Positions 20,636-29,562 are shown, counted from the stretch's first letter. The stretch is 39,090 nt of DNA from Nanobdellota archaeon (GCA_030641715.1 DAOWGX010000017.1:1-39090); one strand, 5' to 3'. Made by a program: numbers and translations. Notes: generated by a model from the letters alone, not told the origin.

Positions 20636-21082
20636 ATGAAAGATGGGAACTACTCTGCAAGACTTAATGACCGATTAGATGATTTTATAGAAATGAGGAA
20701 AATTTATACAAACCTAAGGGGGAAAAATTTAGATCTTTTTACTGTAAGTGGCAGACTTATAGCATTGCCCGATGCAGAGCGGGAACCACATAAATATTCA
20801 AGAGACTACCTTGTTATGAATGAAAAAGATTGGGAAAGATATTCTAAAATACTCAAGAAAACGACAGTAGCCGAAACACTTGCAAAAAGAGATTATTCTG
20901 ATAGGAACAAATCAGAGGAGGATTTAATTAGGGAAGGAATGGATCTTGCCAAAATGTTATTAGAAAGTAATGCTGAATCTGGAAGACCTGTGAAAAAATT
21001 TACTCATGATATATGTTGCACTTTTGGATTACAAGCACTAAAGGAAGCCGTAGCCGGAGGACTCCCCCTAATTGAATCTTAG
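20636..21082 (+). CDS. Unknown soluble protein, 148 aa
   Basis: No family recognised. It is a charged, mostly helical soluble protein; a beta-like element LDLFTVSGRLIALPDAE lies near residues 32-48. The C-terminal part KFTHDICCTFGLQALKEAVAGGLP contains a CC pair. It has its own TATA box 24.5 nt upstream and is divergent from the unknown 260-aa gene. The two could be a functional pair, though nothing beyond position shows it. It ends 2 nt before the stop of topA (convergent). Confidence 0.7.
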   Translation: MKDGNYSARLNDRLDDFIEMRKIYTNLRGKNLDLFTVSGRLIALPDAEREPHKYSRDYLVMNEKDWERYSKILKKTTVAETLAKRDYSDRNKSEEDLIREGMDLAKMLLESNAESGRPVKKFTHDICCTFGLQALKEAVAGGLPLIES

Positions 21083-21084
21083 AT

Positions 21085-23292
21085 TTATGTTGATTTCTTC
21101 TTACGCTTTTTCTTAGGTTTAGTTTCCTTACTATGATCAACAACTTTCCCGTCGACAATCTCAACCTCACCACTCGCTAACTTCGCCTTAAACTCCGCCT
21201 TCTTCTTCATCGCCTCCTCATTAGTTTTACATTCAGGATTAAAACAAAACTTCCAGGGCGCTCTTCCCTTTTGAAAACTCATAACCATCGGAAATCCGCA
21301 TTCCCCACATACTTCTAAAGCGCCATCTTCCTTCCCAACCTCCTCAGCCGCCTTCTTCGACAACCGTGCTGGCTTCATCATCCCCCTCGGTGGCAAAGAA
21401 TAAATCGTCTTACATTCAGGATAAGCATCACACGAAACAAAATACCTCGAGAATCTTTTACCATACATCACTCTCAACTTCCCTTTATGACAAACCGGAC
21501 ATTTCGACATAGTATTCGCTTCCTTCTCTTGCTCCCAGACAATAGCATTAGCATCAGCCAAACTCTTCCCCATCGCATCTAAATTTTTACTCATGTCTTT
21601 AGCAATCTTACTAACAGCTTCTTTAGCTTCCCCCAAAATTACTTCTTCTTTCTCCTTAAAATTTCCTTTAGCAACCTCAATTTTCTCCAATTCCTTAGTC
21701 ATCTTTTTAGTCAATTTCTCATCCAAGATAATCGGAGAATACTTCTCCAAAGTCTCGACCATCCTCATTCCCAATTCTGTAACTTCAATACTCCTCTCCC
21801 GAGCATAACCTCTTGAATAAAGAGTTTCAACAATTGCAGATCTAGTAGCTTTCGTTCCCAGCCCTCTTTTTTCCAACTCCTTAACTAGGGATGCTGCTGA
21901 GTACCGTCGAGGAGGTTGTGTCTCCTTTTCCTCCGTCCGAATTTCCAACACGTCGACATCTCCTTCTATCGTCGGAACTTTTGACTCTTTAATCGAACTT
22001 GGATAAACATTCATCCAGCCCCTGTCCTTAATCTGCACGCCTTTCGCTCCAAAATCCAAACCACTAACAACAACTTTGATCCTTTTGTTCTCAACTTTCG
22101 CCACATCACAAAAACACGAGATAAATCTCTTAACAATTAAATCATAAATTTTCTTATCAACTTCCGAGATCTTTTTAATTTCGCCGGTGGGATAGATCGC
22201 GGGATGTGCCGGATCATTTTTCTTTCCCTCCGTCGGATTCTTGTTCATAGCATACTTAACCTGTGAAGTATATTTCTTCAACATTTTAAGAATTTTATCA
22301 TAGCCAATATCTTTAGGATATTTTTGACTCGAAGTTCGTGGATACGAAATCATCCCCGCAAGGTAAAGACTTTGTGCACTTTTTAGGGTTTGTGTGGGGG
22401 TAGACCCGTGATACCTATAAGCCTCCGTCTGTAACGTGGTCAAATCAAACGGAATAGGTGCCGCAACATTCTCATCTTTTACTGTCGTTGTAGCATCTCC
22501 TTTCTTCCCCTGCAGATGCTTAAACTTCAAAAGTTCCCCTTCATTAAAAATATCTTTCGGATGCTTAACCTCCACCTTCTGATTCTTAATATCCTTAACT
22601 TGCAAAAAAATCTGCCAATAAGGCTCTGACTTAAACTCTCCAATCTCTTTCTCCCTATCCGCAATAATCTTCAAAGCAGGACCCTGCACTCTTCCAATAG
22701 ACAAAATTCTGAACGTCCCCGTAGAAGACAACGCCTTCATCAAACCCCTCGACAAATTAATCCCATAAAACCAATCAATATAATGTCGTGTCTCTCCCGC
22801 AATCGCAGCACCCCAATTCAGCGTCGGCATCAGGTTCTTAAAACTCTCATCGAGTGCCCCCTTAGTCAAAGACGAAAACTTCATTCTTTTCGCATCCTTT
22901 TTCTTACAGATAAATCTCACAACGTTCCAACCAATAACTTCTCCCTCGACATCAAAGTCCGTCGCTACAATGAACTCGTCCGCCCCCTTCGCCAACTTCT
23001 TCAGCGTCGTCAAATACTTCTTTGTAAAAGCACCTCGCCCCTTCTGATGTGCTGGTTGCCAGTCGACCTCAAAATTCGGAAACGGTCCCCTTTTAGCAAT
23101 CTGTTGAATCCCAAACAAATGACCTACTGCACATCCAACGATATATTTTCGAGGACCTTCATAAAATTCATAATAAGCGACATTGTCTTTTGTTGTAATT
23201 TTCTCGTCGGTTGCATCACTCAAAGCTGCTGCAATTTTGGCAGCTGCAGCTGGTTTCTCTGTGATAATTAGTGTTGCTTTTTCTTTTGCCAT
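21085..23292 (-). CDS. topA: DNA topoisomerase I (type IA)
   Basis: The 735-aa enzyme relaxes negatively supercoiled DNA by a 5'-phosphotyrosine mechanism. The TOPRIM domain has the N-terminal TEKPAAAAKIA and the acidic motif DFDVEGEVIGWN. The catalytic Tyr317 lies in MISYPRTSSQKYP. GLGTKATRSAIVETLYSRGY and the toroid fold follow. Two C-terminal zinc ribbons are visible: CPVCHKGKLRVM...CDAYPECK and CGECGFPMVM...CFNPEC. The tail is Lys-rich (KPKKKRKKKST). This is the archaeal topoisomerase I/III-like form; reverse gyrase features (helicase domain) are absent, which argues against a hyperthermophile but does not prove it. A TATA-like element lies about 25 nt upstream (ttttaatatttt, 23315-23326). 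Confidence 0.95.
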   Translation of the reverse strand: MAKEKATLIITEKPAAAAKIAAALSDATDEKITTKDNVAYYEFYEGPRKYIVGCAVGHLFGIQQIAKRGPFPNFEVDWQPAHQKGRGAFTKKYLTTLKKLAKGADEFIVATDFDVEGEVIGWNVVRFICKKKDAKRMKFSSLTKGALDESFKNLMPTLNWGAAIAGETRHYIDWFYGINLSRGLMKALSSTGTFRILSIGRVQGPALKIIADREKEIGEFKSEPYWQIFLQVKDIKNQKVEVKHPKDIFNEGELLKFKHLQGKKGDATTTVKDENVAAPIPFDLTTLQTEAYRYHGSTPTQTLKSAQSLYLAGMISYPRTSSQKYPKDIGYDKILKMLKKYTSQVKYAMNKNPTEGKKNDPAHPAIYPTGEIKKISEVDKKIYDLIVKRFISCFCDVAKVENKRIKVVVSGLDFGAKGVQIKDRGWMNVYPSSIKESKVPTIEGDVDVLEIRTEEKETQPPRRYSAASLVKELEKRGLGTKATRSAIVETLYSRGYARERSIEVTELGMRMVETLEKYSPIILDEKLTKKMTKELEKIEVAKGNFKEKEEVILGEAKEAVSKIAKDMSKNLDAMGKSLADANAIVWEQEKEANTMSKCPVCHKGKLRVMYGKRFSRYFVSCDAYPECKTIYSLPPRGMMKPARLSKKAAEEVGKEDGALEVCGECGFPMVMSFQKGRAPWKFCFNPECKTNEEAMKKKAEFKAKLASGEVEIVDGKVVDHSKETKPKKKRKKKST

Positions 23293-23405
23293 AACTAGGT
23301 ACTGTCCGGAAGGCTTTTAATATTTTCTAATTTAGATATTAGTGAAACACAAAAAACAAACTTATTTAAATCAATAAACATTCTAACCACTAGAGAGATT
23401 AAACT

Positions 23406-24167
23406 ATGAAAATTAAAATTAAACATCTTTTGTTTTTAGCAATCCTAGTATCTTTTTTATCATCTTACTTTTTCCCCGGAGTTGGGGACGATGTTATGGT
23501 TCAAAACTCGATAACATTCATCGGAATTCTTTTCGGTATAATCGTCGGATTTTTCATCGCAGATTTATATTCAAGATATCAAGGGATAAGGAGTAATGCC
23601 GGAACGGATTCCAGTTGTTTGTCTACTTTCTACTTCTTTGCGACAATTTTAGCAAGTGAAACCAAAAATAAAAAATGGTTAGGTGACGTAGAAAAAAGAG
23701 TTCACAATTACGTTAACAAATTTATGCCACTTCCTTGGGAAAGATATTCTGAAACGGAAAAAGAATTTGCCGATTTAGGAAAGTCTCTTAAAGAATTAAA
23801 ATATTCTGGAGAAAAAGCGAACGAAACTTATTCGAATATTTTAAATGTGTATAATCAACATTCCGAAGCGAGAGAAAAATTAGTTATGTTCGGGAAAGAC
23901 AAACTTTCCTGGGGAGAATGGCTGATTACTTTCTTTTTAGGAGGTCTATTGTTGGCTTCGTTATTCTATGTTAAAAACACTTCGTTAGTATCTATATTGT
24001 TTACAGGGGCAATTACCTCCGCAATCCTCCTCCTATTTATGGTTTTAAGAGACTTAAACAATCTTAATTTTGGGGAGAATATAGTTTCGATAGAACCCTA
24101 CGAAAGAGTTTTAGATGCTATCGGGAAGCCAAGATACTATAGTACTAAAAGAAGGGTAGTGGTTTAA
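23406..24167 (+). CDS. Integral membrane protein, unknown (DUF4239-like topology)
   Basis: The 253-aa protein has two N-terminal TM helices (about 8-24 and 35-54), a soluble region of about 100 residues with an Asn/Glu-rich helical stretch (about 75-155), and two C-terminal TM helices (about 168-188 and 192-212), ending in a basic tail. The 2+2 TM arrangement around a central helical domain resembles DUF4239/bestrophin-like proteins; I do not see a decisive motif. A TATA-like box (cttatttaaatc, 23361-23372) lies about 40 nt before the ATG. The transcript would then carry a short leader containing AGAGAG, unlike the leaderless neighbours. Confidence 0.75.
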   Translation: MKIKIKHLLFLAILVSFLSSYFFPGVGDDVMVQNSITFIGILFGIIVGFFIADLYSRYQGIRSNAGTDSSCLSTFYFFATILASETKNKKWLGDVEKRVHNYVNKFMPLPWERYSETEKEFADLGKSLKELKYSGEKANETYSNILNVYNQHSEAREKLVMFGKDKLSWGEWLITFFLGGLLLASLFYVKNTSLVSILFTGAITSAILLLFMVLRDLNNLNFGENIVSIEPYERVLDAIGKPRYYSTKRRVVV

Positions 24168-24618
24168 TTTCTGGTATTTTCTTTTCAAGAAATTAGACTT
24201 TCAGAATGTTAAACGTAATTGATTGCGAGATCCTATCTAAAAAGATATACCGACAGTAAACGAGTACATTCGCACGGAGTTCTCAAATGGTTTTTTCGAA
24301 TATCTCTGGGAATATATCCTCGAGAATTTTTAATTTTAATTAATGTCTCATATTTTCTTGTCCTTCTTTTCCAAGTTTCCGTGAAATACCTCTTGAAAGA
24401 GAGTCGCTCATATCTATCAGGCACTAGTCTGGACCTCAAAGTATACAAACATGCATCTGGAATAGTAGCCCAATTAATTAACATCTTCTCAACAAGTGTT
24501 GCTCGAGGTTTAGTCTTGACAATCGGCATCTGATTCTCCCGTTATCGAAATCGCTATTTTCATAGATTCTCATAAAATGATTATATTTAATAAACTTACT
24601 AAATCCTCTTCCTAACAA
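24168..24618. other. 451-nt stretch without a confidently assigned gene
   Basis: Apart from the uncertain 98-aa minus ORF and its opposite-strand shadow, I see no tRNA T-loop, no RNase P or SRP RNA core motif and no repeat. The right end (24570-24600) is A/T-rich and looks like a promoter for minus-strand transcription. Confidence 0.6.
24233..24529 (-). CDS. Possible small basic protein, uncertain
   Basis: Both strands are open here (24219-24533 plus, 24233-24529 minus). I favour the minus frame. It starts with ATG preceded by GGGAG about 7 nt upstream, a TATA-like element (ttattaaatataa, minus strand, about 24581-24592) lies upstream, and its codons look ordinary. The 98-aa product is very basic (many Arg/Lys) with no TM segment and no recognisable family. 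The plus frame starts only with TTG. A 17-codon leaderless ORF (24510-24563, minus) overlaps its start. The region could instead encode a structured RNA. Confidence 0.4.
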   Translation of the reverse strand: MPIVKTKPRATLVEKMLINWATIPDACLYTLRSRLVPDRYERLSFKRYFTETWKRRTRKYETLIKIKNSRGYIPRDIRKNHLRTPCECTRLLSVYLFR

Positions 24619-25209
24619 TTAAATCTCCAAAATCTTCCCACGTCGGCCGACCTGCATAACTTTCGTCTTCCCGATCTTATCCTCAATCCCTTCGCCTTCA
24701 TGAATATGTGCGGCAATTAACAAATCAGGTTTAAAATCTTTCACCGCTTTTCTCAAAATTTCATCGCCAGAAATTCCGGAAAATTCCGCCTTAGTTCCCT
24801 TCGCATGCAGATGCGAAACCAAAACTTTCTTCTTTGTTTTCATACGCCCAAAATTCATTTTTATGTTCTCTAGGTCTCCCTCATCTAAACTTAATTTCCA
24901 ATTCGGACTTCCAATTCCAGTAATCCCAATACCCTTGTAAGTCACATAATAATTATGAATACTTTTCCCTTCTCGTGCCAACATCGCACACTCCTCGTTA
25001 AAATCACAATTTCCCGGAACAAAAACAATCTTCTGTCCCTCTTTTCTAAACGGTTCCAAAATCCCTGGCTCACCCTCGCTGTATCCATAAACATCTCCTG
25101 CAAGAACAACTAAATCTACCTTTCCTTTTTTCGCTTTCTTCGACAATTTTTTCGCTATATTCACATCCCCATGCAAATCCGCCGCTGCCAAAATCTTTAA
25201 CTTCGCCAT
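24619..25209 (-). CDS. Calcineurin-like metallophosphoesterase
   Basis: A roughly 196-aa phosphoesterase with all main metal motifs: AAADLHGD (motif I), VLAGDVYGY (II), VPGNCDFNEE (III, GNCD in place of GNHD), VSHLHAKG (IV) and AAHIHEG (V). It is close in length and order to the archaeal YfcE/MJ0936-type phosphodiesterases; the natural substrate is unknown. I choose ATG 25209 (MAKLKILAAADLHG) rather than the track's GTG at 25227, because a palindromic TATA box centred at 25233.5 lies 24.5 nt upstream and the shorter N-terminus matches the fold. The same TATA box serves valS in the other direction. Confidence 0.9.
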   Translation of the reverse strand: MAKLKILAAADLHGDVNIAKKLSKKAKKGKVDLVVLAGDVYGYSEGEPGILEPFRKEGQKIVFVPGNCDFNEECAMLAREGKSIHNYYVTYKGIGITGIGSPNWKLSLDEGDLENIKMNFGRMKTKKKVLVSHLHAKGTKAEFSGISGDEILRKAVKDFKPDLLIAAHIHEGEGIEDKIGKTKVMQVGRRGKILEI

Positions 25210-25230
25210 AGAGTATTCAATCAACACTTT

Positions 25231-25236
25231 TTTAAA
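25231..25236. promoter_or_regulatory. Shared bidirectional TATA box (phosphoesterase / valS)
   Basis: TTTAAA, within TTTTTTAAATAA, is centred at 25233.5. It lies 24.5 nt from the minus-strand ATG (25209) and 24.5 nt from the plus-strand ATG (25258). Confidence 0.6.
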
Positions 25237-25257
25237 TAACTTCCCGTTTCAATTATT

Positions 25258-27642
25258 ATGCTAAAATTATCCGAAATAAAAAATTGGAATGTTGAAATAG
25301 AAAAAGAAATAACACGAAACTGGAAAGAGTCAGAGCTTTTCGCTTTCAATCCAAAAACGAAAAAGAAAATCTACTCCATCGATACACCCCCCCCTTACAT
25401 TAACTCTCCAATTCATATGGGACACGCTGTAACTTACTGCTTTATGGATTTTTTCGCGCGATACCGGCGAATGAAAGGAGAAGAAGTTTTGTTTCCATTA
25501 GGCTTAGATCGAAATGGACTTCCAATTGAGATGGCGACCGAGAAAAAATTTAAAATCTCGCCATTTAAAGCAGGTAGAGAAAAATTCACAGAATACTGTA
25601 AAAAACTCTTAAATGAAGCATCAACAGAATCAATCGATTCATTTGCAAGATTAGGAATCTCATTTTCATCCTATAAAGAAGACGATACAATAGGCTCTGT
25701 CTACAACACCGACTCTCCGGAATACCGAACCCTGACCCAATCAACTTTCATCGAACTTTACAAAAAAGGACTAATTTACGAAGCATCACGAATCAACAAT
25801 TGGGACCCAAAACTCAGAACCACCCTCGCTGACTCCGAAATTAATTACGAAGAAATCCAATCTACGTTCAATGATATTAAATGGGCTGTCAAGGAAACCG
25901 ACGAGGAAATCGTAATCGGGACAACGCGACCAGAATTAATCGCAACCTGTGGAATGGTTATCTACAATCCTGAAGACGAAAGATACAAGCATCTCGAAGG
26001 TAAAACTGCGATTTCTCCAATCTTCAACGAAGAAATTCTAATCAAGGCACACCCCCTTGCACAGATTGACAAAGGAACTGGATTGGCTATGATGTGTTCT
26101 GCAGGAGATTTGTCAGACATCCAGTTTTTCAGAGAAATGAAACTAACCCCCAGAATCGCAATTGGGCAAGATGGGAGGATGAACGAGAAAGCCGGAGTTC
26201 TCGAGGGTTTGAAAGTTAAAGAAGCAAGGGGGAAAATTATCGAACTCATTAAAGAAAAAGGCTTACTCATTAAACAGGAACAAATTATACATAGAACTCC
26301 AATCTCTGAAAGATCAAAAGCCGAAATAGAATTTATTGAAATGCCTGAGTTTTATTTAAAACAAAGGGATTTCAAAAGAGATATAAAAAAAATAATCAAA
26401 GATGTAAATTTTTATCCTAGAAGTTCAAAGAAAATCTTAGATAGTTGGATTGATTCCGTTTCAATCGATTGGCCAATTTCACGACGACGATACTATGCAA
26501 CTCCGATTCCTTTATGGTATTCCGAAAATCTGATTGCTTTAGCTCCGCAAGGAACTTATACAGAACCTTGGAAACAAAACCCTCCAAAAGAATCCGAAGT
26601 TCTCGATGTAAAAACAAAAAAAGTTTTAGGAACTGTCGCAGATTATCCGAAAAATAAATGGATCGGTGAAGAGAGAGTTCTAGATACTTGGTTTGATTCT
26701 TCAATCTCCGAATTGAATATGTTAAAATACAAATCTGACGACGAGTTTTTTAAAAAATCGTATCCTGCAACACTTAGACCTCAAGGAAAAGAAATCGTCC
26801 GAACTTGGTTATACTACACAATTCTAAGAGGATTTTTAGAAACCGGAAAACCTTGTTTTAAAGATACTTGGATTCATCAACATATCCTCGACGGCAACGG
26901 ACGAAAAATGTCAAAGTCCTCAGGAAATGTAATAGACCCGCAATTAATCTTAAATGAAGACGGAGCCGAAGCATTAAGATTCTGGGCAGCGACGGAAGGT
27001 GATTTATCTAAGGGAGATTTTGTTTGCTCACGAGAAAAAATACGGGCAGAAAGAAAATCTTTAAATAAATTATTAAACATTTCACGTTTTGTAATGATGT
27101 TTGAAAAGCCAAAGACAAAGCCAAAACTGACCTCGCTAGATACTTTGATGATAAATTATATCGAAGGACTAACTGCTTTATGTGACAAGTCTTACGAAGT
27201 CTACGATTTCAATCACCCCGCACAAGAATTAAGAAACTTTCTCTGGGAAATTTTTGCTTCAAATTATATTGAACTTGTGAAAAATCGAACCTACAATGAA
27301 GAAGAGAAATTTACGGAAGAAGAATCAGCTTCAGCGAGGTACACACTTCATTTTCTCCTCGAGAGATTGCTAATTTTACTATATCCCGTCATCCCCCAGA
27401 TAACTACCACTATTGCATGTGAAAAGGGAACAGATTTGTTAACGATGGGATGGCCTAAGGCAAAAAAAACGAAATTTAAGGAAGATGAGGGACTTATTAA
27501 AAGATTAACTGATTTCAATAGCATGGTTTGGAAAGCAAAAAAAGAATTGGGAATCTCACTAAGAGAACCCCTAAAAGATATCGAGATTCCAAAAGAATTG
27601 CAATCATTCAAGAAAGACTTGAAAGCGTGTCATAAAATATGA
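25258..27642 (+). CDS. valS: Valine-tRNA ligase
   Basis: The 794-aa class Ia synthetase attaches Val to tRNA-Val. The HIGH motif is HMGH (53-56) in PPPYINSPIHMGH; the KMSKS motif is KMSKS (550-554). CP1 editing-domain elements are present (GTTRPELIATCG, then KGTGLAMMCSAGD). NNWDPKLRTTLADSEINYEE, PISRRRYYATPIPLWY and LDTWFDSS follow the ValRS pattern. The anticodon-binding domain covers about 620-750. It is shorter than common archaeal ValRS (about 850-890 aa), with a truncated C-terminus lacking an obvious coiled-coil tail. Family choice over IleRS rests on the WDPKLRTTLADSE and RPQGKEIVRTW segments. The start is leaderless, 24.5 nt from a shared TATA box. A palindrome spans its stop codon. 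Confidence 0.92.
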   Translation: MLKLSEIKNWNVEIEKEITRNWKESELFAFNPKTKKKIYSIDTPPPYINSPIHMGHAVTYCFMDFFARYRRMKGEEVLFPLGLDRNGLPIEMATEKKFKISPFKAGREKFTEYCKKLLNEASTESIDSFARLGISFSSYKEDDTIGSVYNTDSPEYRTLTQSTFIELYKKGLIYEASRINNWDPKLRTTLADSEINYEEIQSTFNDIKWAVKETDEEIVIGTTRPELIATCGMVIYNPEDERYKHLEGKTAISPIFNEEILIKAHPLAQIDKGTGLAMMCSAGDLSDIQFFREMKLTPRIAIGQDGRMNEKAGVLEGLKVKEARGKIIELIKEKGLLIKQEQIIHRTPISERSKAEIEFIEMPEFYLKQRDFKRDIKKIIKDVNFYPRSSKKILDSWIDSVSIDWPISRRRYYATPIPLWYSENLIALAPQGTYTEPWKQNPPKESEVLDVKTKKVLGTVADYPKNKWIGEERVLDTWFDSSISELNMLKYKSDDEFFKKSYPATLRPQGKEIVRTWLYYTILRGFLETGKPCFKDTWIHQHILDGNGRKMSKSSGNVIDPQLILNEDGAEALRFWAATEGDLSKGDFVCSREKIRAERKSLNKLLNISRFVMMFEKPKTKPKLTSLDTLMINYIEGLTALCDKSYEVYDFNHPAQELRNFLWEIFASNYIELVKNRTYNEEEKFTEEESASARYTLHFLLERLLILLYPVIPQITTTIACEKGTDLLTMGWPKAKKTKFKEDEGLIKRLTDFNSMVWKAKKELGISLREPLKDIEIPKELQSFKKDLKACHKI

Positions 27643-27645
27643 CAC
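27627..27645. repeat. Perfect inverted repeat over the valS stop, upstream of aRF1
   Basis: GTGTCATA-AAA-TATGACAC, with 8-bp arms and a 3-nt spacer, includes the valS stop codon TGA. It ends 8 nt before the aRF1 TATA box (27653-27660). It could be an operator for aRF1 or a small 3' hairpin of valS mRNA. Confidence 0.7.
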
Positions 27646-27679
27646 AAAACTCTATAAATAAAATCTCTCATATCTAACC

Positions 27680-28774
27680 ATGGACGAAGCACAAAAATTT
27701 GAACTGGAAAACCTAGTAGAAGAACTTGAAGGCTACAGAGGACGACACACAGAGCTAATCACTGTTATGATTCCCGCGGGAGCAACGCTGACGCAGACAA
27801 CGAAACAACTTGAGAACGAAAAAGGGACGGCGACGAACATAAAATCAACAGGTGCGAGAAAAAATGTTATTAATGCCCTTGAGAGAGCAATACGAAAATT
27901 GAAGGAAATCGAAAGAACTCCTCCTAATGGATTAGCGGTTTTTTCAGGAAACGTATCGGACGTAGCAGGAAAAGAAGACCTCGAAGTCTGGGCAATCGAA
28001 CCGCCTAAAAAATTGAAAGTCAAGATTTATCGTTGCGACCAGACGTTCGTTTTAGAACCTTTGAAAGAAATGTTAGAAACCGACGAAGTCTATGGTCTCT
28101 TAATTATTGAACGAAACGAAGCGTCAATCGGACTTCTCGACGGCAAACACATAAAAGTTTTACAGCGTATGACTTCGGGGATACCTGGAAAGACACGGGC
28201 GGGCGGCCAAAGCGCTCAAAGATTCGCCAGAATAAGGGAGTCTGCAGCGAAAGAATTTTTCAAGCGAGTTGCAGAGGCAATGAAAAAACATTTTTGGGAT
28301 AATAAAAAATTAAAAGGAATTCTCGTCGGAGGACCAATTCCAACAAAAGATGAGTTTCTCGAACAAGGGCAATTGGTAACCGCACTAAAAGAAAAAGTAA
28401 TTGCGGTGAAAGATTTGGGTGGAACCGAGATGCACGGGTTGCAAGAACTTGTTCAATTATGTGGAGATGTTTTGGCAGAACAAGAAATTACGAAACAGAA
28501 GAAAATCCTCGATAACTTTTTTGAAAGACTTGCAAAAGAGCCTAACAAAATTGCTTACGGTGAAGCGGAAGTCGAAGATAGGCTGAACAGGGGGGCGGTG
28601 GACAAGTTGATCCTCTCTAAGTCTCTGTCTAAAGATAAAATAAAACTCTTAGAAACTTTAGCAAAAGCATCCTCGACAGAAATACATTTCGTCACGAAAG
28701 AAACCGCACAAGGAGTTCAATTTGATAATCTTGGTGGTGTTGGCGGTTTGCTAAGATTCGAAATACATGATTAA
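27680..28774 (+). CDS. prf1: Peptide chain release factor aRF1
   Basis: The 364-aa class I release factor reads all three stop codons and triggers peptide release. The NIKS stop-recognition loop is N53-S56 (TNIKSTG) and the catalytic GGQ is G175-Q177 (RAGGQSAQRFARIRE). The three-domain order of archaeal/eukaryotic RF1 is kept, but at 364 aa it is about 50 residues shorter than the typical 410-420. The C-terminal domain lacks the minidomain, ending FDNLGGVGGLLRFEIHD. TATA box TATAAATA (27653-27660) lies 23.5 nt before ATG. The HemK2-like methyltransferase at 10727 is the probable modifier of its GGQ glutamine. It converges with pyrF, with 2 nt between stops. Confidence 0.95.
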   Translation: MDEAQKFELENLVEELEGYRGRHTELITVMIPAGATLTQTTKQLENEKGTATNIKSTGARKNVINALERAIRKLKEIERTPPNGLAVFSGNVSDVAGKEDLEVWAIEPPKKLKVKIYRCDQTFVLEPLKEMLETDEVYGLLIIERNEASIGLLDGKHIKVLQRMTSGIPGKTRAGGQSAQRFARIRESAAKEFFKRVAEAMKKHFWDNKKLKGILVGGPIPTKDEFLEQGQLVTALKEKVIAVKDLGGTEMHGLQELVQLCGDVLAEQEITKQKKILDNFFERLAKEPNKIAYGEAEVEDRLNRGAVDKLILSKSLSKDKIKLLETLAKASSTEIHFVTKETAQGVQFDNLGGVGGLLRFEIHD

Positions 28775-28776
28775 AA

Positions 28777-29562
28777 TCAAAAATGTTTAGCTATGTCTTC
28801 TAAAACTTCATATCCTGCTTGAATTCTTTCTTCAGAAGTTTTGTGTCCTATTATCGCCCTTCCAACAACTACAATATCAGAACCATACTCGACAGCATTT
28901 CCTGGAGTAGCAACTCTCTTTTGGTCTGTCCCAGCAGAAGTCCTCGGACCCTTTATCCCCGGAGTAACGTATATAAAACCCCTTGGAAGCATATTTTTAA
29001 TCATAGGCAAATCTGTCGCCGAACAAACAATTCCATCAAGCCCGGCTTTATTCGTCAAACGTGCAAGGTATTGAACATGGTCTTCAACTCTTCCAGGGAT
29101 TCTCAATTCCTGATTAAGAATCTTGTCATCAATACTTGTCAAAACCGTAACGCCAACTATTTTTGGAAGCCTTGTCCCGTATTTCTTAGCTCCATCTCTT
29201 GCTCCCTCAACCGCAGCCCTCATCATCTCCAATCCTCCAGAGGCATGAACATTAAACATATAAACCCCTAATTGACTTGCAGCATCAGCCGCCCCTTTAA
29301 CCGTAGCTGGAATATCATGATATTTTAAATCAAGAAATACCTCAGCCCCATAATCTTGAACCGTCCTCACTACTTCAGGTCCAAACCTTGTATATGTTTC
29401 CTTACCAATCTTAAACAGCCCGACAACAGGACTTAATTCCTTCACTCTCGACTCAACACTTACTTCCCTCGAAGGAGCATCTCTCGCTTTTAAATAATAA
29501 ATTCCATCTAACGGCAAACACGTCCTCTTTCTTGCTCGTTGTTCTTTTCGTGTTAATTTCAT
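28777..29562 (-). CDS. pyrF: Orotidine 5'-phosphate decarboxylase
   Basis: The enzyme converts OMP to UMP in de novo pyrimidine synthesis. Catalytic and substrate motifs are visible: LPLDG, GLFKIGKE, the DLKYHDIPATV Lys/Asp tetrad motif, MFNVHASGG, GVTVLTS, IVCSATD, YVTPGIKGP, QKRVATP and VVVGRAIIG. The pattern and length (about 261 aa) match the bacterial-type class I family rather than the shorter common archaeal PyrF, which suggests transfer or lineage-specific use. I choose ATG 29562 (MKLTRKEQRARK) over the track start at 29601. TTTATAAA (29584-29591) is centred 25.5 nt upstream of it and would lie inside the longer reading. No other pyr gene is in the window. Confidence 0.92.
   Translation of the reverse strand: MKLTRKEQRARKRTCLPLDGIYYLKARDAPSREVSVESRVKELSPVVGLFKIGKETYTRFGPEVVRTVQDYGAEVFLDLKYHDIPATVKGAADAASQLGVYMFNVHASGGLEMMRAAVEGARDGAKKYGTRLPKIVGVTVLTSIDDKILNQELRIPGRVEDHVQYLARLTNKAGLDGIVCSATDLPMIKNMLPRGFIYVTPGIKGPRTSAGTDQKRVATPGNAVEYGSDIVVVGRAIIGHKTSEERIQAGYEVLEDIAKHF

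Noticed and set aside
22783-23271. 162-aa plus-strand ORF opposite topA
   Set aside because: Antisense to the TOPRIM region of topA and without motif or promoter.
24219-24533. 104-aa plus-strand ORF in the 450-nt gap
   Set aside because: Starts only with TTG, has no TATA or ribosome-binding site, and overlaps a more plausible minus-strand frame; kept only as a mention.
25387-25394. Eight-C run in valS
   Set aside because: Encodes the conserved Pro-Pro-Pro before the HIGH motif, and the ORF is intact.
28819-29271. 150-aa plus-strand ORF opposite pyrF
   Set aside because: The pyrF motifs on the minus strand are unambiguous; this frame has no family features.
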